This document shows, in pieces, positions 10,477 through 25,400 of a stretch of 64,000 bases of DNA; position 1 is the stretch's first letter; the number at the start of each line of letters is the position of its first letter. The position numbers were made by a program, and so were the translations under genes. The stretch comes from Anagrus nilaparvatae. Its lineage: Eukaryota; Arthropoda; Insecta; Hymenoptera; Mymaridae. Below the pieces are notes generated by a model. It was not told where the DNA came from. It made no database searches and saw nothing but the letters and a program-made list of their open reading frames with translations. The stretch covers positions 13,516,001 through 13,580,000 of the forward strand of contig JAKSXM010000132.1 in NCBI GenBank assembly GCA_022575985.1. The letters run 5' to 3'.

Positions 10477-13400
10477 GTAAGATTTATTTATTTTTGTAAT
10501 TTTTTAACTAAATTTATTTAATATTATTTTTATTTGGTATATATATAGGTTTATTGATACACAAATTTTTTAATTATAAATTATGGAAATTTATTTAATT
10601 TTATTGATTAAACAAAATATTCATGTTTTGATGCACGTACTTGCTATTCCATGCATATTCTTGTTACCATGCAATGAATGACCTATAAATTGAGGGTGAA
10701 TATACAGTTTTTGAAGATAAATTTTATTTATGCTAATGGACTTTTTGGGCTTAGAATCACAGGGCTCCTCCGTGTCATTTGATCTCGGATTTGATAGAGG
10801 TTTTTGGGTTATCATCAAAATATCGCTTTAGTCTTGTTTCTCATTCTATCAACTTCCGATGAGTCACCTTTTAACCCCAGAAGCCCGCAATTTCTTATCA
10901 GTAATTCTACGTAAATATAAGGTATTTCGGGCTGATCACGTGACATTGGAGCTTTTTAGCGAAAACCATTACCACCCTGCGTATAAGCTATGTAGCTGGA
11001 ATTCATCCATAAAGTATACTCGAGGAAAACAATTTAATCTTTATAGAAGACCACGCCAACTCCTATGCTTAAATGTTGGAGCTGGCGCAGTCTTCACTAA
11101 AAATCCACCATATTACGTGACTAATCCGAATTCCATTTTTTCACCATTTTATAAATCACATAAATTATATAAATTGTTATCTGAAATTTCAACTTGGATT
11201 CAAATACGATGTTCTCTATAACTTCTGCCACGATTCTTTCCACTCATATCATCTTCGACACCTAGGGTAACTATTGTTTAATCAAGCTAGGACATAACCC
11301 AAAAAACGGTATATGTTGCATATTCATTAGAGTGTAGTGAAAAAAAAACGTATTTCCAAAACCCTGGCATCTTAAAGTTATTTTTTTGGTAGAAGATGAA
11401 CATCTGTGATTTTCATGAAATTCGGCTAAAATTTTTCGACCGAAATTTACGGTAAAAATCGCGCAATTCAGTTACTTTAAAAAATTTTTTTTTCTGAAAG
11501 TTAATACTTTTTAAAAATATTAAGATTTAAGATATTTGATAATTTAAGCCGGAATTTCAAAAAAATGATTTACGAAGCCTTCATAATCTCAAAACTGATG
11601 TTTTTTGTATACCGCAATATATTTGCAAGTGGCGTTATGAACGAAGAGGAGGATGGCCGTATAGTTGACGGACTTTTCCCTACCCACCCTGAGAGGGAGG
11701 AAGAAAATGACTTACTTAGAAGATCAAGATGAGGATATTACCATGGAGGAGCTTGTAACAGCAGTAGTCTTGCTCAAAAATAGAAAGGCACCAGGACCTG
11801 ATGGAATACCCACTGAGATTCTGATGATAGCCGCGCACGAGTGTCCACAATTTATCCTGTATATGTACAGTAGACTGCCAAAAAAAAAATCGACTTTTCG
11901 ATTTTTTAAGGTGCTCAAGCGTTTTTGGATGTCATTTAATGAAAAAATAAGTTCTCCGTAAACCGCATCTAAAAATATTTAGTCGTTGGACAGCGCCAAA
12001 GCATTTTCGATTTTTGAAAATGGGCTCAGGAACGTCGGGAGGGACTAAAGCTACTAAACTTAAAAGGCAACGTTAAAACAAAATTTCGGGGGGTATTTCA
12101 TAGTTTTTTTGGTCGCTAAAAACGATGGAAACATTTATTTTGAATTATTTTTTTAAGGCAAAAAGTTATGAGCTAATTTCAGTGGTAAAAATATCAAAAA
12201 TTGGACATTTTTTGACGTCAAAAACTTGCTGCGGACTAAAAAATGTTTAGAAATTATTTAAAAAGAGCATTTCGCATATTTTTTGGGTCACTAAAAACGA
12301 TAAAATTGGTTATTTTTATTTATTCTAGACGGATTCAGAGTTATGGGCAAAATATTGTATTTTGAATTTCCAAATTCAGCATTTTTTTGAGCTAAATGAC
12401 TGTCAAACGTGCAGAAAACTTTTCTGAACCTCTAGAAAGGTAAATTATCATATTTTTGTGTTTTTCTAACTAGCGCAGAATTAATTTCTTAGATTTTTTT
12501 AAGGGTGCTAGTTTAGTTCAGTTTTACCACAATGTCATAAAATAAGGTTTTCAGGCAATTTTCCAAATAATGCTGTTATCTTGCAATTCAACCAAAATAC
12601 TTCAAGTTGGTCTCATTTTTTTTGCATAAAATACACCTTTCAATCCCCTTAATCGGCAATTTTTCATCGCTAATTCTCTCATCGTAATAGTTAATAAACC
12701 AAATGGCCATTTTCGGCCACAAATGACCAATTTTTAAGTTGCTACAAAAATTGAAATTTTCATTATAAATAGGTCTTATACGTCATATAAATTTTGTAAA
12801 AACTTTAAGTTTCCAAAATTTGTTTACTTCTTTGTTTTTAATTTTTCCTTTAGCAGATATGATAATTTAAAGACAGAGTCTCAATTTGAGGTTTTTAAAA
12901 AAAAATCATACTTTATCATTAAATTTGTAGAACCATATCTCGGAATAATCTAAAGCTAAAAGGACGAGTAAGAAATTTTTGGAAATTTGGAACTTACAAA
13001 AAGTTGTTGTAAAAAATAAAATTCAATTTTATCAAAAATTAAAATTTTAGCACCAATTTAAAAATTAGTCATTTAGGGCCGAAAATGGGCATTTGGTTCA
13101 TTGACTATTACGATGATAGAATCGGTGATGAAAATTTGCCGATTACGGGGATTGAAAGGTGTATTTTATACAAAAATAATGAGACCAACTGGAAATATTT
13201 TGGTTGAATTGCAAGATGACAGCATTATTTGGAAAATTGCCTGAAAACCATATTTTATGACATTGTGGTAACACTGAACTAAACTAGCACCCTTAAAAAA
13301 AATCTAAGAAATTAATTCTGCGCTAGTTAGAAAAACACAAAAATATGATAATTTACTTTTCTAGAGGTTCAGAAAAGTTCTCTGCACGTTTGACAGTCAT

Positions 13401-16400
13401 TTAACTCAAAAAAATGCTGAATTTGGAAATTCGAACTACAATATTTGGCCCATAACTCTGAATCCGTCAAGAATAAATAAAAATAACCAATATCATCGTT
13501 TTTAGTGACCCAAAAAACATGCGGAATGCCCTTTTTAAATAATTTCTAAACATTTTTTAGTCCGCAGCAAGTTTTTGACGTCAAAAAATGTCCAATTTTT
13601 GATATTTTTACCACTGAAATTAGCTCATAACTTTTTGCCTTAAAAAAATAATTCAAAATCAATGTTTCCATCGTTTTTAGCGACCAAAAAAACTATGAAA
13701 TACCCCCCGAAATTTTGTTTTTACGTTGCCTTTTAAGTTTAGTAGCTTTAGTCCCTCCCGACGTTCCAGAGCCCATTTTCAAAAATCGAAAATGCTTTGG
13801 CGCTGTCCAACGACTAAATATTTTTAGATGCGGTTTACGTAGAACTTATTTTTTCATTAAATGACATCCAAAAACGCTTGAGCACCTTAAAAAATCGAAA
13901 AGTCGATTTTTTTTTTGGCAGTCTAATGTACAGTACTTATGTACGAGCGGGCGCCTTCAGCAAACTCTGGAAAAGAGCCAGACTGATCCTTATCAGTAAG
14001 GGTAAGGGGACCCTAGGTTGTCAAACTATTTGCGTCCTCTAGGATTACTGGACACAGCCAGGAAAAATTATGAAAAGATGCTGTAACCCCGGATGCTGAG
14101 GGCTGTTGAAATTTCAGGAGATCTTTCTCCCCGAGAATACGGGTTCCGCCGAGGGAAGTCAACTATCGATATCATAAGCAGTATCACCCGTGTCATAGAG
14201 AATGCACAGTCAGGCAATCGCTACTCTAGAAAAATCATCCTACTAGTGACTCTCGATGTGAAGAATGCCCTTAACTCAGCAAGACGGAGCGATTTCATGG
14301 AGGGGCTAAGGAACTTCCATCATCAGCAGTTACCTGAGCAATCGAGAAATAAGATTTCAAACTGCCCAAGGAACAAGATTGAGATGATTAACTGCAGGAG
14401 TAGTTCAAGCATTGGTCCTCAGCTCGGGTCTATGGAACATTATGTACGATCAGGTACTTAGGCTTCCAATGCCGGAGGATACTTTTACTGTCGGATACGC
14501 GAAGTAATGTGAAAACGGTCGCGGGATAGGCTCGCATAAGGTACGAAGAAAGTGGAGTTTTAGTGGGTAAAAGTTGAAATCGGAAAACGGTGTTAAATAA
14601 TTTGGATAACAGTTTTAACTACTTTTTATATGGAGAATTGTGGTGGCATGGTTCTAAAGGCTTCTCTAATTACTTCAGACTTTGGAAAACGTCGATATAT
14701 ACTTTTGAAAACGGTGTTGGCTACTTTTTAGATTGGAAATTGAAGTAGGGTGCTTCTAAAAGCACTTCTAGCAACTTCAGACTTCGGAAAACGGTGTTAG
14801 CTATTTTTTAAATCAGAAATTGGGGTAAGATATTTCAAAAAGCTCTTCTAGCAACTTCATACTTCGGAAAACGTCGTTAGATACTTTTGAAAACGGTGTT
14901 AGCTACCTTTTAGATCAAAAATTGAGGTAGGATGCTTCAAAAAGCTCTTCTAGCAACTTCAGACTTCGGAAAACGGTGTTAGCTACTTTTTAAATCGGAA
15001 ATTGAGGTACGATGCTTCAAAAAGCTCTTCTAGCAACTTTATACTTCGGAAAACGGTGTTAGATACTTTGAAAAACGGTGTTTGCTACTTTTTAAATCGG
15101 AAATTGCGGTAGGATGCTTCAAAAAGCTCTTGTAGCAACTTTATATTTAGGAAAAAGGTATTAGCTACTTTTTAGATAGGTAATTGAGGTAGCATGCTTC
15201 AAAATGCTGTTCTAGCAACTTCATACTTCGGAAAACGGTGTTAGATATTTTGGAAAACGGTGGTAGCTACTTTTTATACAGTAAATTGAGGTAAGATGCT
15301 TCCAAAAGTTCTTTTAGCACTTTCAGACTTCGGAATATCTAGTATTAAATTCTGAAGTTGATAGAAGAGATTTTTGAAGTTTGTTAAATTAATTTCCGAT
15401 TAAAAAAGTAGCTAATACCGTTTTCCAAAGTATCTAACGCCGTATATAAAAAATGGACACTAAAAAAAATGAACATTCTAGGAATTGCAACGCCTATGTG
15501 TGGGAGTGCAGAAACATATACATGCAAAATTTTACAACCACATACATACTATTATATTTCAAAAACCTTACATACCTATGTCTAACACTTTTGACTATAC
15601 CAAAAAACCAAAAACTCCAAAACGCGTTCTTTTGTTTAGTTGTGAATTATCGATTTTCGAAAATTGATGGTAAAAGTGCGTCTGACTGAAAAATTGTTAA
15701 TGACTATTTTTATAGGAAATTTTTTTAGCTACAACTTTTATTTGAAACTTATCTTTTTATTTTGCTTACTTTTTGAGTTATTTTCAAAAAACCGTTTTGC
15801 CCCAACTTTAGCCCCCCCTGGGGAGACCCAGCGCTGGGTTGGAATGTCCGATTTTGTTCCCCCTTTCAAATTAGCCCAAAACTAGCACATTCCACAACTT
15901 TTTTTCTCTGAAGGATTTTTGTCCAAGTTTCCCCTTAATTTAGCCTTTATTCAATAGTGTAAATATCAGATTATAGATATCGAGTAAAAACGATGATTCT
16001 AGGTATTAGTACTTTCATATAGAGAAAAATTAGGTACTGCGTCTAAAAAGAAAAAAAAAGTTGCCGTTTTTTGTATTTTCTGGCGACAAAAATTTAAAAA
16101 AAATTAAGTATCAAATTTGTAGAGGCAGATACGGGGGGCGGGTCAAAGGGGTCAATGAGCCTCAAGATATTACAGTATCTAGTCTCATTATAAATCGTCA
16201 AAAAATGCTTTTGTTTTTATATTTAGCCTTAAAACCTATTCAAACCTGTGTAACAAAGACCCCCTACAACTTTGCTAGTGGTATATATGTTACGGGTAGA
16301 GTCCGATCTCTGGATAAACCTAGGCCTATCCGGAAAAACCTAGGACTATCCAAGCGGAGTTGGATAAAGTCCGATTCTTGATTTTTTTCATCTTTTTTGT

Positions 16401-19400
16401 TCAACTTTATCCGGTACTGCTTGGATAGTCCTAGGTTTATCCAAGAGGCTTGGATAAAGTCCGTTTAGTAAAAAATGTGAAAAAATAAAAAAAATTATTT
16501 CACCATATTATTTTTTTATTTTATTTGTCATAATTTTATACTCAAATAATTTTTTGATTTAGTCAAATTAAATATAAAAAAAATACAAAATACAAAATTT
16601 CAGCTACAATATATAAATTTATTATTATTTATTTGTACAAGACAAACTGCTATGACATTTTGAGTTGCATTTGAGTCCATTTGATTTGTACTAGCATTTA
16701 TTAGTTTTGCAACCTTGTTTGCAATACACCTTTGAAAGACTTGACTACCAAATTTAGATGCCATTATTTCAAGTTGGCGTAAAGTTTTCTTTTCAGTAGA
16801 TACTTTTGAATCATCTATGTGGTTTGCATTCGTAAGTGTAAATTGATTCCGCGAAAATTTTTCTTCGATTGTTCTATGATAATTAGCTAATTTATACAAT
16901 CCGTTATCTATCTATATTAACTATAAGCATGCAAAATAATATTTAAAATTTTCCCTTAATTTAATTCTTGTTTATTTAATATCAAATAATTATTTACATT
17001 ATTCGCAGTAATACTAAATTCTTGTCAAATATAAACACATAATTTATGTAGCGTAAATAGTATAAATTTATTTATAATATTATTTAATTTGACTAAATCA
17101 AAAAATTATTTGAGTATAAAATTATGACAAATAAAATAAATAATTAATATGATGAAATAATTTTTTTTTTAAACATTTTTTACTAAACGGACTTTATCCA
17201 AGCCTCTTGGATAAACCTAGGACTATCCAAGCGTTACCGGATAAATTTGAACAAAAAACATGAAAAAATGAAGAATCGGACTTTATCCAACTCCGCTTGG
17301 ATAGTCCTAGGTTTATCCGGATAGACCTAGGTCTATCCAGAGATCGGACTCTACCCGTAATATACCCGAATAGAATCTGAAGTATGGGCCGATCCGGGCC
17401 AGATCCGGGCCAGATCTGTACCAGATCAGGCCGTATCTGGGCCGGATCAGCCCATACTTCCGATTCTATTCGGGTATTTATTCATATAGTTCTAAGAATT
17501 TTTCACAAAACTTTTGGTATGACTAAGTGCGTCTTATAAATTAGAGTTATAGTTAATTGGGTAGTTTTTTAATTAATCAGAGATAAATAGAAAAAACAGT
17601 TGATCCACTGAGGTTTAATATCTATTTGTTCAACAAGGGAAAGAAAATAGGATTTGTCTTTCAATGCAGTTGTATGCACGAGTGAGCGTAGCGAACGAGT
17701 GCAGACAGCATTGAAAATAAAATTTCCTACATTTTTTCCCGTGTTCAACACATAGTTTTTCATTAAAAGCGAAAAAAAGATCGCCCGAAAGTAAGAAAGT
17801 AGATCTTTTTTGCAGCGCATAATGAAAAAATATTATTTTTCATTGTAATAATTAAATTTCGAATAAATAATATTAAATGCCTTATTATTTATTCTAATTG
17901 AGGTGACTTGGATACCATAAAATTATTTATAATGACTGAAACTATATTAAATTTAAATTTCTTTATAGATTTTTTTTTTTTAAATTTAGGAAAATCATTA
18001 TCAAGCACAGTAATGAAACCATTGGATACAAACTGTTATGAATCTAACCACGGTTCATTGTCACCACTTGAGGAAATGTAAGATTTATTAAAAAATCGTC
18101 ATATATTTCAGTTGATTAACAATATAAAATATTATTTCTCTTAACCAGGAACCTCATTTTGCCCCCAAGGCTACCAGAAACTTCAGTAACTGTTGGACAA
18201 AAGATTCCACATGGGGATTTAACATCAAGATTAAATGCTTGGCGTGAAAAAAATCGTCGCTTAATGCATTCGGTATGTTTTATTAATGATTTTCTTATTT
18301 ACTTAAGCTCTTTCTAGATTAGATTATTTTTTTTAATCCTATGTGTTTTGGATTAAAAAAATTAATCTATTCTAGAAACGGCTTTTATCCATAAGCAGAA
18401 TAAAAAGTTTGAAAAAAAAATATTTATACATATTTATTAACTAAATTCCTTTCAAAACAATTAAATAAACATTAACAATAATGTAATTTAAAAAAATTAA
18501 ATTAATAATATTTAAAATTTTTTAAAAATTAAAAAACATTTAATTGAAATATATTCAGTACATTAGTATTTATTTGTTCGAATGATCGTAAATCAAAAAG
18601 TTTATTAATTTAATATATAGTCGAACGTAAAAACTTCAATTTTATTTAAATAAAAATAGGTGGCAAGCCCCCTACGCGCTAAAACGCGCCAACCCCTTCA
18701 AGTCATATTTATGTTTAATCACAGTAAAACTGACTCAATTCATTAATAACTACAGTAAGATGTAGTTTACGAATATTGATTTTTTTTAATAATTTTAATA
18801 AATCATTATTATTTTTATTTTCAAAAATTATCTCAAGAAAAAAAATATTAAATATTATTGCATCTGAATGCAAATATTGATTACTGTTTCTCGGGTAAAA
18901 ACCCTTTTCATCCCTCAAAATAAATTTTTCTTTTGTCCTGGATGGCGTAATTTTACAATAGGATGACGAAATACTGGAGTTTTCATCTACAGAAATAATG
19001 GTCTATTAGTTTAAACATTTTTTATTACAATTTATATTGAAATTTATAATCATTTTTACACATTACAATAAACTGAAAAATTAATATTTAAAAATGTCTC
19101 ATTAATTTTTATACAGCGCGCCAATGACCCTACAGAGTGCATCAATAAATCGACTACTTTGATAAAATCGTTGACAAAATTTTCAGAATATTTTCCGTAT
19201 TTTTTAATATACTTAATTATAATTATAAATAATATAATTCAGTATTTTAAAAGATAATTCAAATTTAACAACGCGTAAGCGTATATGATAGAAGAAGGTT
19301 AAAATTCTTGTATTTTACACTGCTAGCCAATAAAAAATATGAATCACGCGCATGACAAAATCATTGTGACAAATCAAAATGAGAATAAATCGAGGAACAG

Positions 19401-22400
19401 ATTCTGACCACACATAAGTTATTTTATTTTAGACATTTATTCTTTTTAGAATAACAAAAAATTCTTTAAGGTTTGGTGTGTAAATTTTTGCCTGGTTTCA
19501 TTTTAGTCTTCCAAATGACTAAACTTAGGAGGATAAACGCTGCAAGCATCTTTCCGTTGATACACTGAATCCTTAGCCAAAGATCTAGAAATTCATTACC
19601 TCAGACGCTCATAGTGCGTTTTAAGCCATGAAAGTGGTTTCATAAAATTCACATAAATTTCTATGGGCTGCCTACCTAAAAAATTTTTCATATTTTCTAA
19701 CTGATTATTATTACCTAGATGATGTTATTATGAACGAATAACACCTTCTAGGTAATAATAATCAGTTAGAAAATATGAAATAATTTTATAGATTTTCATT
19801 GATTATATAAAAAATTGACGGGGAAAAAATTGACGTTTTTAGGGGGGGAAGTGAAATGGACTTAGGGAGCATTCAGACGAGAAAAATTTTGTAACCCCCA
19901 CCTTTGATATTTACCCCCTCTCGTCCCATTCTTGCTTGTTAAATAATAAAAAGTGGGAGTAAATTTTAGAGGTGGTGGTTAAAATTTTTTCTCGTCTGAA
20001 TGCTCCCTTAGATTATTTTTGATTTATAGGGACTTAGGAATAATTTAAAGTGGGAGTCAGGGCAGAACAAGAACTTAGAATATTTTAGGTTTATGGACTT
20101 AGGATAATTTATATTTCGGGATTTATAATAATTAGGGAGTATACGTTAACTGTTATAAGTCAACATGTTCCATGATCGTTGGTTGTGTGAAAAACCACAA
20201 ATCAGTTGTAAGTTTTTTTTTGTCATCAACTAAAAGTCTGTAGTTTTTTAGTTTTACTACCCCAATGTCTCCTGCTAATATCATCCATATGTACAAACAA
20301 ATGTATTTAACATATAATTGAATTTTAATAAGAAATGTTAATATGTACGTGACTATTTAAAATATAATCTTAATTTATGATGAATTAATATTTGTAATAT
20401 ATTTAATGATATTAAATATTTATTTTAAAATTGAATTTTATTAATGTTGAATTTATTATACGGTTCTATGAAAAAAGAAAAAAGACTCATAACTGGTTTG
20501 TGTGTTAACACAACCATCAGACATGGAACATGTTTACGAAGTCCTAGTGCCAAGTTTCTTCAACTCCTAATAGTAATTTGATTAAGTCCCTTAATCAAAA
20601 TTATAAGTCCATCTGACCTTAAAAACGTGAACTGTTAACACGACTTGAAAACGTCAATTTTTGACCCCCCCTTCCATCTATTTTTTTTTTTTTTTTTTGA
20701 TAAGATTATCGTACAAGGTTGTACAAAATATTTTGGAGGTCTTTCCGGATACCCCTCCCTATGAACATGTTCCATGATAAAAAAAAAGCTAATAAAAATA
20801 AAAAAGTAAATTAATTTACATTTAATTTAATTTAATTAAATTTAATTTTGAAAAATTTTTTACTCATTTCTTTTCAATTGTTTGTTTAGCAGATATGATA
20901 ATTTAAAAAAAGAGTGTTAATTTAAGTTTTTTTTAAAAAAAATCATACTTTATCACAATCTTTGTCGAGTCATATCTCGTAAAGGTATAAAGCAAAATGG
21001 ACGAGTGAAAAAAATTTTTCGAAATTTGAGACTAATACAAAATGTTGGAGACCTATAAGACTTATTTTCTTCAAAAATTACAATTTTAGCAACAATTTTA
21101 AAATTGGTCATTTTTGGCAAAAAATGGACATTTGATTTACTAACTATAGCGATGAGAGAATCGGTGATGAAAAATTTCGGTTTACGGCATTTGAAAGGTA
21201 GAACTTATACGAAAAAAATTTGACCAAACGGTAGTATTTTGGTAGAATTGCAATTAGACCGCGTTATTTGGAAAATTGCCTAAAAACCCTATCTTATATA
21301 ACATTGTTATAGAATTGAGCCCTGCGTTTCTCGGCCAAGAAGGCGCGTTAGAATAAACGGAAGGAGTTTTCGGTATTTTTTCAACATATTTAAGTTATCA
21401 ATTGTAATTTATAATCCAGATGTTTCGAATATATACGATTTTCGCTATAAAATCCAAAAATTTTTGGTAAAAAACGGGGTGTTTTCGGTGTTTAAGAGTG
21501 ATCAAGGTATTTTCGGACTCTGAGGGCCTCATTTTCGAGTTTAGCGACATCATTAAGAAATATAGAAAACTTATTTTGAAAAAAATTTTTGTCGTTCCCA
21601 GTAATTGTCGGTATTAGCAACCACTTGAGAGCTACCCTGGGTTTGTGCGACCCCTAAATCGTTTTCAAATAAGCTGAAAATTGGTATGGGATCATTTAGT
21701 CACCTAAACTTCAACATACTTCAGGAAGAACATTTCTGGCGCACTTTTTTTTTGTGAACAACAAACAGCTTGTCAACTGCTCTTTTTTTCCTCTTCTTGA
21801 CGGCGGTGTCTTTCCCGTAGGCAATTTACCTGAACACCAATACTCTCGCCTATAAAAATTACTGAATGCTTCAGTTAGGTATGTGTACCATATCAGATTT
21901 ACTGCAAGGACATCCCCTGACAGGCTAAGAAGAAAGCCCGAATCTCAAGATACTGAAAAATTGCCCTCAATTTGTTGTAAACATCTCTGAAAAATAATAA
22001 TTCTTCCGTAGTATTCATAATTTCATATTGGAAGTCTTTTTCCGAAGAAATCCACCTGTCAAGTTCATTCGAAGTTCAACCTCTATTAATACCTTCTTAA
22101 TATAAACCAGCGTTAATCATATCTCTTTTTAAATTTTCTTTTTACAATATCCATTTTCTCTCCTTTTGGCCAATACAAGTGGCCTCCTTTATCTATTCTC
22201 AAAATCTAACTAAAAAAATAATGTTTTATGATTTTATTTTGATTTTGTTGGAGCTTTCGCTCCTGTGAACTTTTATACTTTCAATCTTTTTACTAAGATG
22301 CTTACCAGAAATTGTAGCAATATGCCTCCTGTAAGTATAAAATCGAAAATTTTATTTTTGCCCTCTCGGGAGTAAAACTTGTCACGGAACTGTCTGCACT

Positions 22401-25400
22401 CGTCGTACGCCTAGACAGGCAAAAAATATTCTAAACACCATGGGCGAAAAACTTTAGAAACTAGTGTAAACACTTATCACTCGTTTGCCCGGCTTCGTCG
22501 AGCACTTGAGCTAGTACTCACTTCAGCGTTAAAGTTTTACGTCCTTAATACTTAATATACTATATATTCCTAATCTGTATTTTATTTATTTTTCCACTTA
22601 TTGGAAATAAAATTTAAACAGCATCTATAAGATGGTTTAATTTTCAAAAAATATTAGTCTTATATACCCAAAAATTGGATAAAATGAATTATTTACAAAC
22701 AAAAAACATTTATAAATATCATAAATTTTTTTTGAATTTTTCATTATTAGTCCAGAAGCTATATGTTGGATGTATGTTAGATGTATGCTTTTTTCCAAAG
22801 ATTTTGCAAGGCTATTTATATGTGGTAAGCAAGTTTTAAGATACGCTGACTAATTGCTAACTACTAATTTTTAGGCCCAGATCCCGAAAACTTAGCCCTA
22901 GAAATGAAAAATTGTTTTTTAAGTCAATTTTAAAGTTTGTTTTGACACATTTTATTGAGCATTTTATAAGAAACTTTTTTAATAAACCTTTAAATGAAAG
23001 ACAATATATTTCTGAGATCGCTGAATAATAATATTTGGGTCCTGACAGCGAAAACTTAAATGCCATTTACGGACATCTATCAGCCCGTTTTTTTGCATTT
23101 TTTCTACATATTACAGGAGATACTTATCTAATTTTCTGATGAAATGACTGAGTTAAAATTTTGGGGTCTCTGCAAATGTTTAAGTATTGATCACGATAAA
23201 TTGTCCTTAATACCGAAAAACCGTATTTTGAAGATTATTTTGACATATTTCTTGAAAAAGATTTCTGATTTCCCTCAAAATGATAGTTAATTTTTTAATA
23301 TGTTTTTGAGGTAAGGACTTAATTATTCTTGTTCAACAATTTCAGAAATATATTGCGTATCATTTTAAGGACATTAGGATTGTCTAACGCTATTGTGATT
23401 TTTAGATATTCTGAAAATATAAAAAAAAATATTCGTCACGTATTTTTTTATTTTTTGTGACGAAATAATTACTAATTAAAGTAGCTAAAATATTGGCATT
23501 GAAGGGAACTGTGACAACACAATCCATTAAACGCTATGTTAAAAGTATAGGGAATCTAGATTGAGTATTTAATACTTTTTTATCAACTACAAATACAACC
23601 AAATAGAATGTCAAAATTTTCTACACAACCCTATTAAAAATATTTTTTATTAAATATAACTAACTATTCGGGGTCGAGACTTAAAATGTTGAAATCAGCG
23701 TATATATAGAAAAACTTAATTATCACATATTTATGAGCAATTATTTTAAAATTGATACTTAATTTGAGCCTGGAATCGTAAATTTTTTTTTTGAGGGCAC
23801 ATCGATATGACCCGTGTTTTCAGATAGTTTGAACCTTCAGAAAACCGAAAAAAATCGTGAACAAGAAATCGGCGATAGGTGTCAAAAAGATTTTTTCACT
23901 TTTATGTCAGAAACCGTGTTTTTCGTATCTGAGCTACCCCAAATTTTTAAAATAACTTTTTCGGTAAATAAAATTTTAAAAAATAGATAAAAAAATCTGA
24001 TTGCCAGGGAAAAACCACTCCAGAAGAAAAAAAAACTTATCTTTTTACGATGAAATTTAGCCAAGTTATCGTCAATTTAAGATTTTGCTCAAATTCGTTT
24101 TAAAAAAGATTGAAATTTTATTGAAAAAAGACTGTTTCTAAACTTTAAACATGCATTACTCGCTTGATTTTCATCGTAAAATAATAATTTTTTTTTTAAA
24201 TCGATTAATTTTTCCCTGGCAATTCATTTCTTTAAGAAAAATATCATTTTTATTGACCAAATTTTAATTTTTAGATCAAAAACTGTGTTAAGTAAATCTT
24301 GCTACTTACAGTTTTCAAAGGCTTTTAACCTAAAAATTTAAATTTGGTCAATAAAAATGATTTTTTTTCTTAAAGAATTGAATTGCCAGGAAAAAATTAA
24401 TCGATTTTAAAAAAAAAATTATTATTTTACGATGAAAATCAAGCGAGTAATGCATGTTTAAAGTTCAGAAACAGGCTTTTTTCAATAAAATTTTAATCTT
24501 TTTTAAGACGAATTTGAGCAAAATCTTAAATTGACGATAACTTGGCTAAATTTCATCCGAAAAAGATTTTTTGGTTTTTTTTTCTTCTGGAGTGGTTTTT
24601 CCCTGGCAATCAGATTTTCTTATCTATTTTACAAAAGTTTTTTTACCTAAAAAGTTATTTTAAAAATTTAGGGTAGCTCAGCTCAGATATGAAAAACACG
24701 TTTTTTGACATAAAAGTGAAAAAATCTTTTTGGCACCTATCGCCGATTTCTTGTTCACGATTTTTTTCGGTTTTCTGAAGGTTCAAACTATCTGAAAACA
24801 CGGGTCATATCGATGTGCCCTCAAAAAATTACGATTCCAGACTCGAATTAAGTATCAATTTTAAAATAATTGCTCATATGTAGCCTTGCACAAACATTAG
24901 AAAAAATGTGCATACTTCTAACATATACGGCTTCTGGACTATATCCTAATACAAATTAATTAATTAATTCAAATATATAACTTAATTATTTGATAATTTA
25001 TGTCACGTTCACCTATAAATAAATATAAATATTTGATGTAGATACTTATAAACTACTGAAGTATAATTAAAAATTAAAATTAAATATTAAATCTTTTTTA
25101 ATTAATCACTTAAATTAAACATCTGTTAATCAAAATCATTACAGAACATTAATTTTTTTAGATTTTTATCATATATTAAATTACATCAGTTCAAAAAATT
25201 CCATTACACGGAAGTCAAGAAAAAAGACGTCTAAAAAAAAATTAAAGGATTCAACCCTCAATTTAATATAAAACACATATAAGCATGTTTAATATGCATT
25301 AGAACACCTTTTTTCCACACACACACACATATAGAATAAGGATTTTGTGCAGTTTAGTTTTTGCTAGTATTATTTTATATAGTATTATAGTACATGAAGA

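Noticed and set aside
10859..11221. 120-codon frame in Apc intron 1
   Set aside because: No family resemblance, contains a hairpin and repeat-like flanks; long frames occur by chance in such patches.
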